Positions 52,866 through 64,000 of a stretch of 64,000 nt of DNA are shown here, in pieces. The stretch is from Chamaelirium japonicum. Taxonomy: Eukaryota; Streptophyta; Magnoliopsida; Liliales; Melanthiaceae. How positions within the stretch are numbered: the first letter of the stretch is position 1; each line of letters starts with the position of its first letter. The translations under genes and the position numbers were made by a program. The notes under the pieces are model-generated. The model did not search any database and was not told the origin of the DNA. It saw nothing but the letters and a program-made list of their open reading frames with translations. Where the stretch lies: positions 41,587,949 to 41,651,948 of the forward strand of contig OX393553.1 of the NCBI GenBank assembly GCA_947650365.1, written 5' to 3'.

Positions 52866-53733
52866 TGATCCATTCTAATTCATTCCCATGAATGTATCCA
52901 TTCTAATTCATACGTATGATCCATTCTAATTCATTCGCACAATCTATTCTAATTCATTCATACGATCCATTCTAATTCATTCGCACGAATGTATCCATAT
53001 GAATGAAATATAATGGGTCGTACAAAGGAATTAGAATGGATCGTACGAAGGAATAAGAATGGATTGTATGAATGAATTAGAATGAATTCGTACGATCCAT
53101 TCGAATTCATTCATACGATCCATTCTAATTCATTCGTACGATCCATTCTAATTCATTCATACAATCCATTCTAATTCTTTCACACGATCCATTCTAATTC
53201 ATTCATACGATCCATTCTAATTCATTCGTACAATCTATTCTATTTCATTCGTACGATCCATTCTTACTCATTCGTATGATCTATTCTAATTCATTCGCAT
53301 GAATGTATACATTCTAATTCATTCGCATGATCCATTCTAATTCATTCGTACGATCCATTCTAATTCATTCGCACAGATCGTATGAATGAATTAGAATGGA
53401 TCGTTCGACGTATGATCCATTCTAATTCCTTTGTACGACCCATTATATTTCATTCGTATCGTACGATCCATTCTATTTCATTCGCACGATCCATTTTAAT
53501 TCATTCATACAATCCATTCTAATTCTTTCGTACGATCCATTCTAATTCATTCGTACAATCCAATCTAATTCATTCGTATGATCCATTATAATTCATTCGT
53601 ACGATCCATTCTAAATCCTTCGTACGAATGTATGGATAGTACGAATGAATTAGAATGAATCATACGAATGAAATAGAATGGATTGTACGAAGGAATTAGA
53701 ATGGATCATACGAATGAAATAGAATGGATCGTA
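52741..53733. repeat. Densest inversion cluster: eight blocks in 1 kb
   Basis: R 52,741-52,806; F 52,807-52,998; R 52,999-53,086; F 53,087-53,376; R 53,377-53,410; F 53,411-53,631; R 53,632-53,733, then F resumes. Joints include GTATCCATATGAATG, GAATGAATTCGTACG, GCACAGATCGTATG and GTTCGACGTATG. The TATAATGGGTC cassette appears in R near 52,771 and 53,007 and in F near 52,821 and 53,438. Confidence 0.86.
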
Positions 53734-54041
53734 ATCTAATTCATTCATACGATCCAATCTAATTCATTCGCACAATCTATTCTAATTCATTCGTACGATC
53801 CATTCTAATTCATTCGTACGATCCATTCTAATTCATTCGCACGAATGTATCCATTCTAATTCATTCGTACGATCCATTCTAATTCATTCGCACAATCTAT
53901 TCTAATTCATTCGTACGATCAATTCTAATTCATTAGCACGATCCATTCTAATTCATTCGTACGATCTATTCTAATTCATTTGTACGATCCATTCTTACTC
54001 ATTCGTATGATCCATTCTAATTCATTCGCACGAATATATCC
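53734..54041 (+). repeat. F block
   Basis: Thirteen F units, entered at ATCGTAATCTAATTC and left at GAATATATCC|TACGAATG. That exit form is also used near 61,129. Confidence 0.86.
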
Positions 54042-54159
54042 TACGAATGAATTAGAATGGATACATTCGTGCAAATGAATTAGAATGGATCGTATGTATG
54101 AATTAGAATGGATACATTTATGCGAATGAATAAGAATGGATCGTACGAATAAAGTAGAA

Positions 54160-55120
54160 TGGATCGTACGAATGAATTAGAATGGATCGTACGAATGAAT
54201 TAGAATGGATCGTACGAATGAAATAGAATGGATCGTACGTATGAATTAGAATGGATCGTGCGAATGAATTAGAATGGATCGTGCGAATGAATTAGAATGG
54301 ATCGTACGAATGAATTAGAATGGATCGTATGAATGAATTAGAATGGATTGTGCGAATGAATTAGAATGGAACGTACGAATGAATTAGAATGGATCGTATG
54401 AATGAATTAGAATAGATTGTGTGAATGAATTAGAATGGATCATACGAATGAGTAAGAATGGATTGTACGAATGAAATAGAATGGATTATACGAATGAATT
54501 AGAATGGATCGTATGAATGAATTAGAATGGATCGTACAAAGGATGGATACATTCGTGCGAATGAATTAGAATGGATCGTACGAATGAATTAGAATGGATC
54601 GTATGAATGAATTAGAATAGATCGTGCGAATGAATTAGAATGGATCGTATGAATAAATTAGAATAGATCGTGCGAATAAATTAGAATGGATCGTACGAAT
54701 GAAATAGAATGGATCGTACGTGTGAATTAGAATGGATCGTGCGAATGAATTAGAATGGATCGTGCGACTGAATTAGAATGGATCGTACGAATGAATTAAA
54801 ATGGATCGTATGAATGAATTAGAATGGATTGTGCGAATGAATTAGAATGGATCGTACGAATGAATTAGAATGGATCGTATGAATGAATTAGAATAGATTG
54901 TATGAATGAATTAGAATGGATCATACGAATGAGTAAGAATGGATCGTACGAATGAAATAGAATGGATTATACGAATGAATTAGAATGGATCGTATGAATA
55001 AATTAGAATGGATCGTACAAAGGATGGATACATTCGTGCAAATGAATTAGAATGGATCGTACGAATGAATTAGAATGGATCGTAAGAATGAATTAGATTG
55101 GATCGTGCAAATGAATTAGA
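54160..55120 (-). repeat. Local tandem duplication, ~481-bp period
   Basis: The string GATTATACGAATG ... CAAAGGATGGATACATTCG occurs at 54,484-54,556 and again at about 54,964-55,037; the truncated CAAAGGATGG is at 54,537 and 55,018, 481 bp apart. Flanking units (GATCGTACGTATG against GATCGTACGTGTG near 54,233 and 54,717) also correspond. The outer edges are approximate. Confidence 0.75.
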
Positions 55121-55379
55121 ATGGATCGTATGAATGAATTAGAATAGATCGTGCGAATGAATTAGAATGGATCTTACGAATGAATTAGAATGGATCGTAT
55201 GAATGAATTAGAATGGATCGTGCGAATGAATTAGAATGGATCGTGCGAATGAATTAGAATGGATCGTACGAATGAATTAGAATGGATCGTAGGAATGAAT
55301 TAGAATGGATCGTATGAATGAATTAGAATGGATCGTATGAATGAATTAGAATGGATCGTGCGAATGAATTAGAATGGAT

Positions 55380-56750
55380 CGTGCGAATGAATTAGAATGG
55401 ATTGTACGAAGGAATTAGAATGGATCGTACGAAGGAATTAGAATGGATGGTATGAATGAATTAGAATGCATATATTCGTGCAAATGAATTAGAATGGATC
55501 GTATGAATGAATTGGAATGGATCGTATGAATGAATTAGAATGGATCGTGCGAATGAATTAGAATGGATCGTGCGAATGAATTAGAATGGATCGTACGAAT
55601 GAATTAGAATGGATCGTATGAATGAATTAGAATGGATCATACGAATGAATTAGAATGGATCGTACCAATGAATTAGAATGGATCGTATGAATGAATTAGA
55701 TTGGATCGTTTGAATGAATTAGAATGGATCGTGCGAATGAATTAGAATGGATCGTGCGAATGAATTAGAATGGATTGTACGAAGGAATTAGAATGGATCG
55801 TACGAATGAATTAGAATGGATATATTCGTGCAAATGAATTAGAATGGATCGTACGAATGAATTAAAATGGATCGTATGAATGAATTAGAATGGATCGTGC
55901 AAATGAATTAGAATAGATCGTGCGAATGAATTAGAATGGATCGTACGAATGAATTAGAATAGATCGTATGAATGAATTAGAATGGTTCGTTTGAAGGAAT
56001 TAGAATGGATCATACGAATGAATTAGAATGGATCGTATGAATGAATTAGATTGGATCGTATGAATAAATTAGAATGGATCGTGCGAATGAATTAGAATGG
56101 ATCGTGCGAATGAATTAGAATGGATTATACGAAGGAATTAGAATGGATCGTATGAAGTAATTAGAATAGATCGTATGAATGAATTAGAATGGATATATTT
56201 GTGCAAATGAATTAGAATGGATCGTACGAATGAATTAGAATGGATCGTATGAATGAATTAGAATGGATCGTCCGAATGAATTAGAATGGATCGTGCGAAT
56301 GAATTAGAATGGATCGTACGAATGAATTAGAATGGATCGTATGAATGAATTAGAATGGATCGTACGAAGGAATTAGAATGGATCGTACGAATGAATTAGA
56401 ATGGATCGTACGAATGAATTAGAATGGATCGTATGAATTAATTAGATTGGATCGTATGAATGAATTAGAGTGGATCGTGCGAATGAATTAGAATGGATCG
56501 TGCGAATGAATTAGAATGGGTTGTACGAAGGAATTAGAATGGATCATACGAAGGAATTAGAATGGATCGTACGAATGAATTAGAATGGATATATTCATGC
56601 AAATGAATTAGTATGGATCGTACGAAGGAATTAGAATGGATCGTATGAATGAATTAGAATGGATCGTGCGAATGAATTAGAATGGATCGTGCAAATGAAT
56701 TAGAATGGATCGTACGAATGAATTAGAATGGATCGTACGAATGAATTAGA
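55380..56750 (-). repeat. Higher-order repeat, four copies, period 350-397 bp
   Basis: Each copy has two or more GTACGAAGGAATTAG units followed by a long-form TATATTCGTGCAAATG unit. The long form starts at 55,471, 55,821, 56,193 and 56,590, spacings of 350, 372 and 397 bp. These are within 1 bp of 14, 15 and 16 standard units plus one 28-bp unit. Confidence 0.75.
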
Positions 56751-57228
56751 ATGGATGTGTGAATGAATTAGAATGGATCGTGCGAATAAATTAGAATGGA
56801 TTGTACGAAGGAATTGGAATGGATCGTATGAATGAATTAGAATGGATCGTGCGAATGAATTAGAATGGATCGTACGAATGAATTAGAGTTGATACATTCG
56901 TGCGAATGAATTAGAATGGATCGTACGAATGAGTAAGAATGGATTGTATGAATGAATTAGAATGGATCGTATGAATGAATTAGAATGGATCGTACGAATG
57001 AATTAGAATGGATCGTATGAATGAATTAGAATAGATCGTGCAAATAAATTAGAATGGATCGTATGAATGAATTAGAATGGAACATACTTATGAATTAGAA
57101 TGGATCGTACGAATGAATTAGAATGGATACATTCGTGCGAATGAATTAGAATGGATCGTATGAATGAATTAGAATGGATCGTGCGAATGAATTAGAATGA
57201 ATCGTACGAATGAATTAGAATAGATATA

Positions 57229-58517
57229 CGATCCATTCTAATTCATTCATACGATCCATTCTAATTCATTCGTACGATCCTTTCTAATTCCTTTGTACGA
57301 TCCATTCTAATTCATTCATACGATCCATTCTTGTATTAATGAATTAGAATGGATCGTACGTATGAATTAGAATGGATACATTCATGGGAATGAATAAGAA
57401 TGGATCGTACGAATGAATTAGAATGGATCGTACGAATGAATTAGAATGGATCGTACGAATGAATTGGAATGGATCGTGCGAATGAAATAGAATGGATCGT
57501 ACGTATGAATTAGAATGGATCATGCGAATTAATTAGAATGGATCGTACGAATGAATTAGAATGGATCGTACGAAGGAATTAGAATTGATATATTCGTGCA
57601 AATGAATTAGAATGGATCGTACGAATGAATTAGAATGGATCATGCTAATGAATTAGAATGGATCGTACGAATGAATTAGAATAGATTGTGCGAATGAATT
57701 AGAATGGATCGTACGAATGAATTAGAATGGATCGTTATAATGGATCGTGCGAATGAAATAGAATTGATCGTATGATTGAATTAGCATGGATCATGCTAAT
57801 GAATTAGAATGGAACGTACGAATGAATTAGAATAGATTGTGCGAATGAATTAGAATGGATCGTACGAATGAATTAGAATGGATCATGCTAATGAATTAGA
57901 ATGGATCGTAGTTATGAATTAGAATGGATCGTACGTGCGAATGAATTAGAATGGATTATACGAATGAAATAGAATGGATCATACGAATGAAATAGAATGG
58001 ATCGTATGAAGGAATAAGAATGGATCGTATGAATGAATTAGATTGGATCGTATTAATGAATTAGAATGGGTCATACGAATGAATTAGAATGGATCGTGCT
58101 AATGAGTAAGAATGGATTGCATCACGATCCATTCTAATTCATTCATACGATCCAATCTAATTCATTCATGCGATCCATTCTTACTCATTCGTATGATCCA
58201 TTCTAATTCGTTCGTACGATCCATTCTAATTCATTCGTACAATCCATTCTATTTTATTCGTACGATCCATTCTAATTCATTCGTACAATCCATTCAAATT
58301 CATTCGTACGATCCATTCTACGATCCATTCTAATTCATTCGTACGTTCCATTCTAATTCATTAGCATGATCCACGCTAATGAATTAGAATGGATCGTACG
58401 AATGAATCAGAATGGATCGTACGAAGGAATTAGAATGGATCGTACGAAGAAATTAGAATGGATCGTATGAATGAATTAGAATGGATCGTACGAATTAATT
58501 AGAATGGATACATTCGT
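57229..58517. repeat. Cluster of four blocks (F, R, F, R) with cassette V
   Basis: F 57,229-57,332; R 57,333-58,124 with the CATGGGAATG cassette near 57,380 and V near 57,734-57,845; F 58,125-58,376 (a chance 73-codon frame at 58,112-58,333); R 58,377-58,517. The joint near 58,376 is CACGCTAATGAATTAG, turning at the GCTAAT variant. Confidence 0.85.
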
Positions 58518-58912
58518 CGCACAATCTATTCTAATTCATTCATGCGATCCATTCTAATTCATTCGTACGATCCATTCTATTTCATTCGCACGATCCATTC
58601 TAATTTATTCGCACGAATGTATCCATTCTAATTCATTCATACGATCCATTCTAATTCATTCATACAATCCATTCTAATTCTTTCACACGATCCATTCTAA
58701 TTCATTCGTACGATCCATTCTAATTCTTTCGTACAATCCATTCTATTTCATTCGTACGATCCATTCTAATTCATTTGTACGATCCATTATAATTCATTCG
58801 CACGAATGTATCCATTCTAATTCATTCGTACGATCCATTCTAATTCATTCGCACAATCTATTCTAATTCATTCATACGATCCATTCTAATTCATTCACAC
58901 AAATGTATCCAT
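58518..58912 (+). repeat. F block
   Basis: It starts GGATACATTCGT|CGCACAATC and ends GTATCCATACGAATG. Its first 300 bp resemble 59,390-59,700, including the same entry junction. Confidence 0.86.
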
Positions 58913-59389
58913 ACGAATGAATTAGAATGGATACATTTGTGCGAATGAATTAGAATGGATCATACGAATGAGTAAGAATGGATCGTACGAATGAAATAGA
59001 ATGGATTGTACGAATGAATTAGATTGGATCATATGAATGAATTAGAATGGATCGTGTGTCGTACGAATGAATTAGAATGGATCGTATGAATGAATTAGAA
59101 TGGATCGTGCTAATGAATTAGAATAGATTGTGCGAATGAATTAGAATGGATCGTACGAATGAATTAGATTAGATCGTATGAATGAATTAGAATGGATCGT
59201 GCGAATGAATTAGAATGGATCGTACGAATGAATTAGAATGGATCGTACGAATGAATTAGAATAGATCGTACGAAGGAATTAGAATGGATCTTACGAAGGA
59301 ATTAGAATGGTTCGTACGAAGGAATTAGAATGAATTGTATGAATGAATTAGAATGGATCGTATGAATGAATTAGAATGGATACATTCGT
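58913..59389 (-). repeat. R block
   Basis: It holds a truncated GTGTGTCGTACG near 59,053 and a run of four GTACGAAGG or TTACGAAGG units near 59,270-59,320. It ends with the same CATTCGT|CGCACAATC turn as 58,517. Confidence 0.87.
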
Positions 59390-60527
59390 CGCACAATCTA
59401 ATCTAATTCATTCGTACGATCCATTCTAATTCATTCGTACGATCCATTCTATTTCATTCGCATGATCCATTCTAATTCATTCGCACGAATGTATCCATTC
59501 TAATTCATTCATACGATCCATTCTAATTCATTCATACAATCTATTCTAATTCTTTCACACGATCCATTATAATTCATTCGTACGATCCATTCTAATTCAT
59601 TTGCAGGAGCCATTCTAATTCATTCGTACAATCCATTCGTACTCATTCGTACGATCCATTCTAATTCATTCATACAATCCATTCTAATTCTTTTGCACGA
59701 ATGTATCCATTCTAATTCATTCGTACGAATGTATCAATTCTAATTCATTCGTACGATCCATTCTAATTCCTTCGTACGATCCATTCTAAATCCTTCGTAC
59801 GATCCATTCCAATTTATTCCCATGAATGTATCCATTCTAATTGATACGTACGATCCATTCTATTTCATTCGTACGATCCATTCTTACTCTTTCGTACGAT
59901 CCATTCTAATTCATTCGCACGAATGTATCCACTCTAATTTATTCGTACGATCCATTCTATTTCATTCGCACGATCCATTCTAATTCATTCGCACGAATGT
60001 ATCCATTCTAATTCATTCATACGATCCATTCTAATTCATTCATACAATCTATTCTAATTCTTTCACACGATCCATTATAATTCATTCGTACGATCCATTC
60101 TAATTCATTCGCAGGATCCATTCTAATTCATTCGTACAATCCATTCTTACTCATTCGTACGATCCATTCTAATTCATTCATACAATCCATTCTAATTCTT
60201 TTTCACGAATGTATCCATTCTAATTCATTCGTACGAATGTATCCATTCTAATTTATTCATACGATCCATTCTAATTCATTCGTACGATCCATTCTAATTC
60301 CTTCGTACGATCCATTCTAATTCATTCGTATGTATCCATTCTAATTCATTCGCACAATCCATTCTAATTCATTAATACGATCCATTCTAATTCATTCGTA
60401 CGACGCACGATCCATTCTAATTCATTCATACGATCCAATCTAATTCATTCATACGATCCATTCTAATTCATTCGTATGTATCCATTCTAATTCATTCATA
60501 CGATCCATTCTAATTCATTCGTACGAT
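59390..60527 (+). repeat. F block with internal repeat
   Basis: The string from the CGCACGAATG long form near 59,480 to the GTACGAATGTATC unit near 59,730 is repeated near 59,990-60,245, about 510 bp on, with the same CGCAGGA unit. Short GTATGTATCC units lie near 60,330 and 60,475. Confidence 0.85.
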
Positions 60528-61129
60528 TAGAATGGATCGTACGAATGAATTAGAATGGATACATTTGTGCGAGTGAATTAGAATGAAGGAATTAGAATGG
60601 ATCGTGCGAATGAATAAGAATGGATCGTACGAAGGAATTAGAATGGATCGTACAAATGAATTAGAATGGATACCTTCGTGCGAATGAATTAGAATGGATC
60701 GTACGAATGAATTAGAATGGATTGTGCGAATGAATTAGAATGGATCGTACGAATGAATTAGAATGGATACATTCGTGCGAATGAATTAGAATGGATCGTA
60801 CGAATGAGTAAGAATGGATCGTACATTCGTGCGAATGAATTAGAATGGATTGTATGAATGAATTAGATTGGATCGTATAAATGAATTAGAATGGATCGTA
60901 CGTACAAATTAGAATGGATACATTTATAGGAATGAATAAGAATGGATCGTACGAATGAATTAGAATGGATAGTATTCATACGATCCATTCTACTTCCTTT
61001 GTACGATCCATCCTAATTCATTCGTGCGATCCAATCTAATTCATTCATACGATCCATTCTAATTCATTCGCACGATCCATTCTAATTCATTCGTACGATC
61101 AATTCTAATTCATTCGCACGAATGTATCC
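60528..61129. repeat. R block then short F block
   Basis: R 60,528-60,974 repeats the GATTAGAATGG entry and GTGAATTAGAATGAAGG unit of 32,887-32,950, and holds the CATTTATAGGAATG form of the CATGGGAATG cassette near 60,920. F 60,975-61,129 follows. Confidence 0.85.
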
Positions 61130-61384
61130 TACGAATGAATTACAATGGATATATTCGTGCAAATGAATTAGAATGGATCGTATGAATTAATTAGAATGGA
61201 TCGTACGAATGAATTAGAATGGATCGTATGAATGAATTAGAATGGATCATACGAATGAATTAGAAATGGATCGTATGAATGAAATTAGAATGGATCGTAT
61301 GAATGAAATAGAATGGATCGTATGGATTAGAATGGATCGTACGAAGGAATTAGAATGGATCGTATGATTGAATTAGAATGGATA
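61130..61384 (-). repeat. R stretch before module T copy 3
   Basis: R units with frame-changing slips: GAATTAGAAATGG near 61,258, GAATGAAATTAG near 61,279 and GTATGGATTAG near 61,320. Confidence 0.85.
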
Positions 61385-62477
61385 CATTCGTAGCGAATGA
61401 ATTAGAATGGATCGTACGAATGAGTAAGATTGGATCGTACGAATGAAATAGAATGGATTGTACGAATGAATTAGAATGGATTCATTCGTGTGAATGAATT
61501 TGAATGGATCGTGCGAATGAATTAGAATGGATCGTACGAATGAATTAGAATGGATATATTCGTGCGAATGAATTAGAATGGATCGTACGAATGAGTAAGA
61601 ATGGATCGTACGAATAAAATAGAATGGATTGTACGACTAAATTAGAATGGATCATGCGAATGAATTAGAATGGATAGTGTGAAAGAATTAGAATGGATTG
61701 TATGAAGGAATTAGAATGGATCGTATGAATGAATTAGAGTGGATCGTGCGAATGAATTAGAATGGATTGTATGAATAAATTAGAATGGATCGTATGAATG
61801 AATTAGAATGGATCGTGCGAATGAATTAGAATGGATCGTACGAATGAATTAGAATGGATCGTATGAATGAATTAGATTGGATCGTATAAATGAATTAGAA
61901 TGGATCGTGCAAATGAATTAGAATGGATCGTACGAAGGAATTAGAATGGATCGTACGAATGAATTAGAATGGATCGTATGACGTGTGAAAGCATTAGAAT
62001 GGATTGTATGAATGAATTAGAATTGTACGAATGAATTAGAATGGATACATTCGTACGAACGAATTAGAATGGATCGTTTGAATGATTTAGATTGGATCGT
62101 ATTAATGAATTAGAATGGATCATGCGAATGAATTAGAATAGATCGTACGAATTAATTAGAATGGATACATTCGTGCAAATGAATTAGAATGGATCATATG
62201 AATGAATTAGAATGGATCGTATGAGTGAATTTGAATGGATCGTACGAATGAATTAGAATAGATTGTGCGAATGAGTAAGAATGGATCGTACGAAGGAATT
62301 AGATTGGATCGTATGAATGAATTAGAATGGATCGTGCGAATGAATTAGAATGGATCGTATGAATGAATTAGAATGGATCGTATGAATGAATTAGAATGGA
62401 TCGTACAAAAAGAATTAGAATGGATCGTACGAATGAATTAGAATGAATCGTATGAATGAATTAGAATGGATCGTGTA
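61385..62477 (-). repeat. Module T, partial third copy
   Basis: The right half of module T recurs here. GAGTAAG, GAAATAG and GGATTCATTCG units near 61,420-61,480, the GTATGACGTGTGAAAG truncation near 61,976, GATCGTATTAATG near 62,095 and the switch to F orientation at 62,477 occur in the same order as at 9,430-10,568. The left half, including the small F island, is missing. Confidence 0.78.
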
Positions 62478-64000
62478 TGTACGATCCATTCTAATTCCTT
62501 CGTACAATCCATTCTATTTCATTCGTTCAATCCATTCTTATTCATTCGCACAATCTATTCTAATTCATTCGTATGATCCATTCTAATTCATTAGCACGAT
62601 CCATTCTAATTCATTTGTACGATCCATTCTATTTCATTCGTAAGATCCATTTCTAATTCATTCGTACGATCCATTCTAATTCATTCGTACGATCCATTCT
62701 AATTCATTCGCACGAATGTATCCATTCTAATTCATTCGTATGATCCATTCTAATTCCTTCGTACGAATGTATCCACTCTAATTCATTCGTACGATCCATT
62801 CTAATTCATTCGCACGATCTATTCTAATTCATTCATACGATCTATTCTAATTCATTCGCACGATCCATTCTAATTCATTCATACGATCCAATCTAATTCA
62901 TTCGTACGATCCATTCTAATTCATTCGCACGATCCATTCTAAATCATTCGTACAATCCATTCTTACTCATTCGTACGATCCATTCTAATTTATTCATTCA
63001 TACGATCCATTCTAATTCATTCGTATGTATCCATTCTAATTTATTCGTACGATCCATTCTAATTCATTCGTACGATCCATTCTAATTCATTCGTACGATC
63101 CATTCTAATTCATTCGCACGATCCATTCTAATTCATTCGCACGAATGTATCCATTCTAATTCCTTCGCACGATCCATTCTAATTCATTCATACGATCCAA
63201 TCTAATTCATTCATACGATCCATTCTAATTCTTTCGCACGAATGTATCCATTCTAATTCATTCGTACAATCCATTCTAATTTATTACTACGAAAAAACAC
63301 AATACACTCTAATTCGATCATACGATCCATTCTAATTCATTCATACAATCTATTCTAATTCTTTCACACGATCCATTCTAATTTATTCATACGATCCATT
63401 CTAATTCATTCGTATGATCCATTCTAATTCATTCGTACAATCCATTCTATTTCTTTCGTACGATCCATTCTTACTCATTCGTACGATCCATTCTAATTCA
63501 TTCGCACGAATGTATCAATTATTATTCATTCATACGATCCATTCTAATTCATTCGTACGATCCATTCTAATTCCTTCGTACGATCCATTCTAATTCCTTC
63601 GTATGATCCATTCTAATTTCATTCGTATGATCCATTCTAATTCCTTCGTACGATCCATTCTTATTTATTCCCATGAATGTATCCATTCTAATTCATACGT
63701 ACGATCCATTCTAATTGATTTATACGATCCAATCTAATTCATTCATACAATCCATTCTAATTCATTCACACGAATGTACAATCTATTCTAATTCATTCAT
63801 ACGATCCATTCTAATTCATTCGCACGATCCATTCTAATTCATTCGCACGAATGTATCCGTTCTAATTCATTCGTACGATCCATTCTAATTCATTCGCACG
63901 AATGTATCCATTCTAATTCATTCGTACGATCCATTCTAATTCATTCGCACAATCCATTCTAATTCATCCGTACGATCTATTCTAATTCATTCGTACGATC
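62478..64000 (+). repeat. F block, runs off the right edge
   Basis: Mixed F units with a 24-bp CCATTTCTAATTC near 62,647, a W cassette near 63,665-63,780 and the non-satellite patch near 63,290. A 24-bp CTAATTTCATTCG unit near 63,612 and the units that follow match 27,818 onward. Confidence 0.88.
63287..63311. other. Short non-consensus patch, possibly a relict insertion
   Basis: ACTACGAAAAAACACAATAC followed by ACTCTAATTCG interrupts the monomer series. The run of six A and the ACACAATACAC string have no parallel elsewhere in the window. About 20 bases cannot be aligned to the monomer, and the next unit resumes with ATTCGATCATACG. It is too short to assign to any element. Confidence 0.7.

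Larger units (their letters stand above)
54042..57228 (-). repeat. Longest single-orientation block, 3.2 kb R
   Basis: An uninterrupted R run with a ~480-bp duplication in its first third and a four-copy higher-order repeat of about 350-397 bp in its middle. Variation is lower than in the mosaic regions and most units are GATCGTACG, GATCGTATG or GATCGTGCG forms, which suggests recent local homogenisation. Confidence 0.88.
1..64000. repeat. Satellite DNA array, 23-bp monomer, mixed orientation
   Basis: The entire window is made of degenerate copies of one 23-bp unit, GATCCATTCTAA then TTCATTCGTAC, read on either strand. Common variants change the CGTACG box (CATACG, CGTATG, CGTACA, TGTACG, CGCACG), the middle (TAATTC to TATTTC, TTACTC or TTATTC; ATTCATTC to ATTCCTTC) or the head (CCATTC to CCAATC or CTATTC). 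Length variants are 28 bp (GAATGTATCC head) and 19 bp (CTAATTCATACGATCC, losing four bases of the repeated ATTC). Every stretch without a gene is therefore accounted for as satellite. The pattern of inverted blocks, higher-order repeats and segmental copies is typical of eukaryotic heterochromatic satellites; the chromosomal position is not shown. I do not recognise the family. Confidence 0.97.

Noticed and set aside
63287-63311. Poly-A tail of a retroposed element
   Set aside because: Only six consecutive A, no body sequence and no target-site duplication visible. Too little to call.
1-64000. CRISPR array
   Set aside because: The 23-bp units abut with no unique spacers, both orientations occur, and no cas genes are present.
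1-64000. Human satellite II/III or another CATTC-type satellite
   Set aside because: The CATTC and ATTCATTC strings recall the pentamer of human satellites, but the ATTCC/CATTCCATTCG core is missing and the fixed GATC plus CGTACG elements are foreign to it. I treat the likeness as coincidence of simple sequence.
1-64000. CENP-B box or telomere repeat
   Set aside because: No stretch resembles TTCGTTGGAAACGGGA, and there is no TTAGGG/TTTAGGG-type run. TTAG occurs only as part of GAATTAGAATGG.
1-64000. tRNA, rRNA, riboswitch or terminator signals
   Set aside because: Hairpins in the window are explained by opposing monomers; no conserved RNA loop sequences or U-tract terminators were seen.

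Overview
The whole 64 kb is one satellite DNA array. I find no protein-coding gene, RNA gene, transposon, CRISPR array or regulatory element. The unit is a 23-bp monomer, consensus GATCCATTCTAA followed by TTCATTCGTAC (8 of 23 bases are G or C). A 28-bp long form, in which the initial GATCC is replaced by GAATGTATCC, is scattered throughout. At about 23-24 bp per unit the window holds roughly 2,700 monomers (an estimate, not a count). Only one short stretch, near 63,287-63,311, does not read as satellite. This points to eukaryotic heterochromatin (centromeric, pericentromeric, subtelomeric or a similar block). I do not recognise the satellite and cannot name the organism. The commonest variants are C-to-T or G-to-A changes at the CpGs of the CGTACG box, which suggests a genome with CpG methylation.

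The monomers are not all in one direction. The array is a mosaic of 87 blocks by my reading: 44 in 'F' orientation (consensus on the + strand, about 34 kb in total) and 43 in 'R' orientation (reverse complement, about 30 kb). Blocks run from a single monomer (37,292-37,316) to 3.2 kb (54,042-57,228). Many junctions are palindromes or near-palindromes.

On top of this lie nested duplications. A segment of at least 8.2 kb at 1-8,213 recurs at about 19,513-27,693. Its first part, here called unit A, recurs more diverged at about 10,590-15,320 and 39,055-44,690. Module T (about 8,500-10,568) recurs at 16,260-18,179, and partly at 61,385-62,477. Module X (about 37,170-39,040) recurs at 44,690-46,590, so it flanks the fourth A copy on both sides. 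Small cassettes with several linked variants (V, W and others) occur in both orientations, so inversion happened after the cassettes had formed. Local higher-order repeats of 304 bp and about 350-397 bp lie in the long R blocks, and a 779-bp tandem duplication lies within one A copy.

Layout: 1-8.2 kb, A then B; 8.2-10.6 kb, S and T; 10.6-15.3 kb, A; 15.3-18.5 kb, mixed sequence plus T and S; 19.1-27.7 kb, A then B; 27.7-37.2 kb, a finely shuffled region with a long R block; 37.2-46.6 kb, X-A-X; 46.6-54.0 kb, mostly F with many small inversions; 54.0-58.1 kb, long R block; 58.1-64.0 kb, mixed, with a third T copy. All open reading frames longer than 60 codons are by-products of the repeat: three 23-bp units make 69 bp, so every reading gives the same 23-residue motif in rotating frames.
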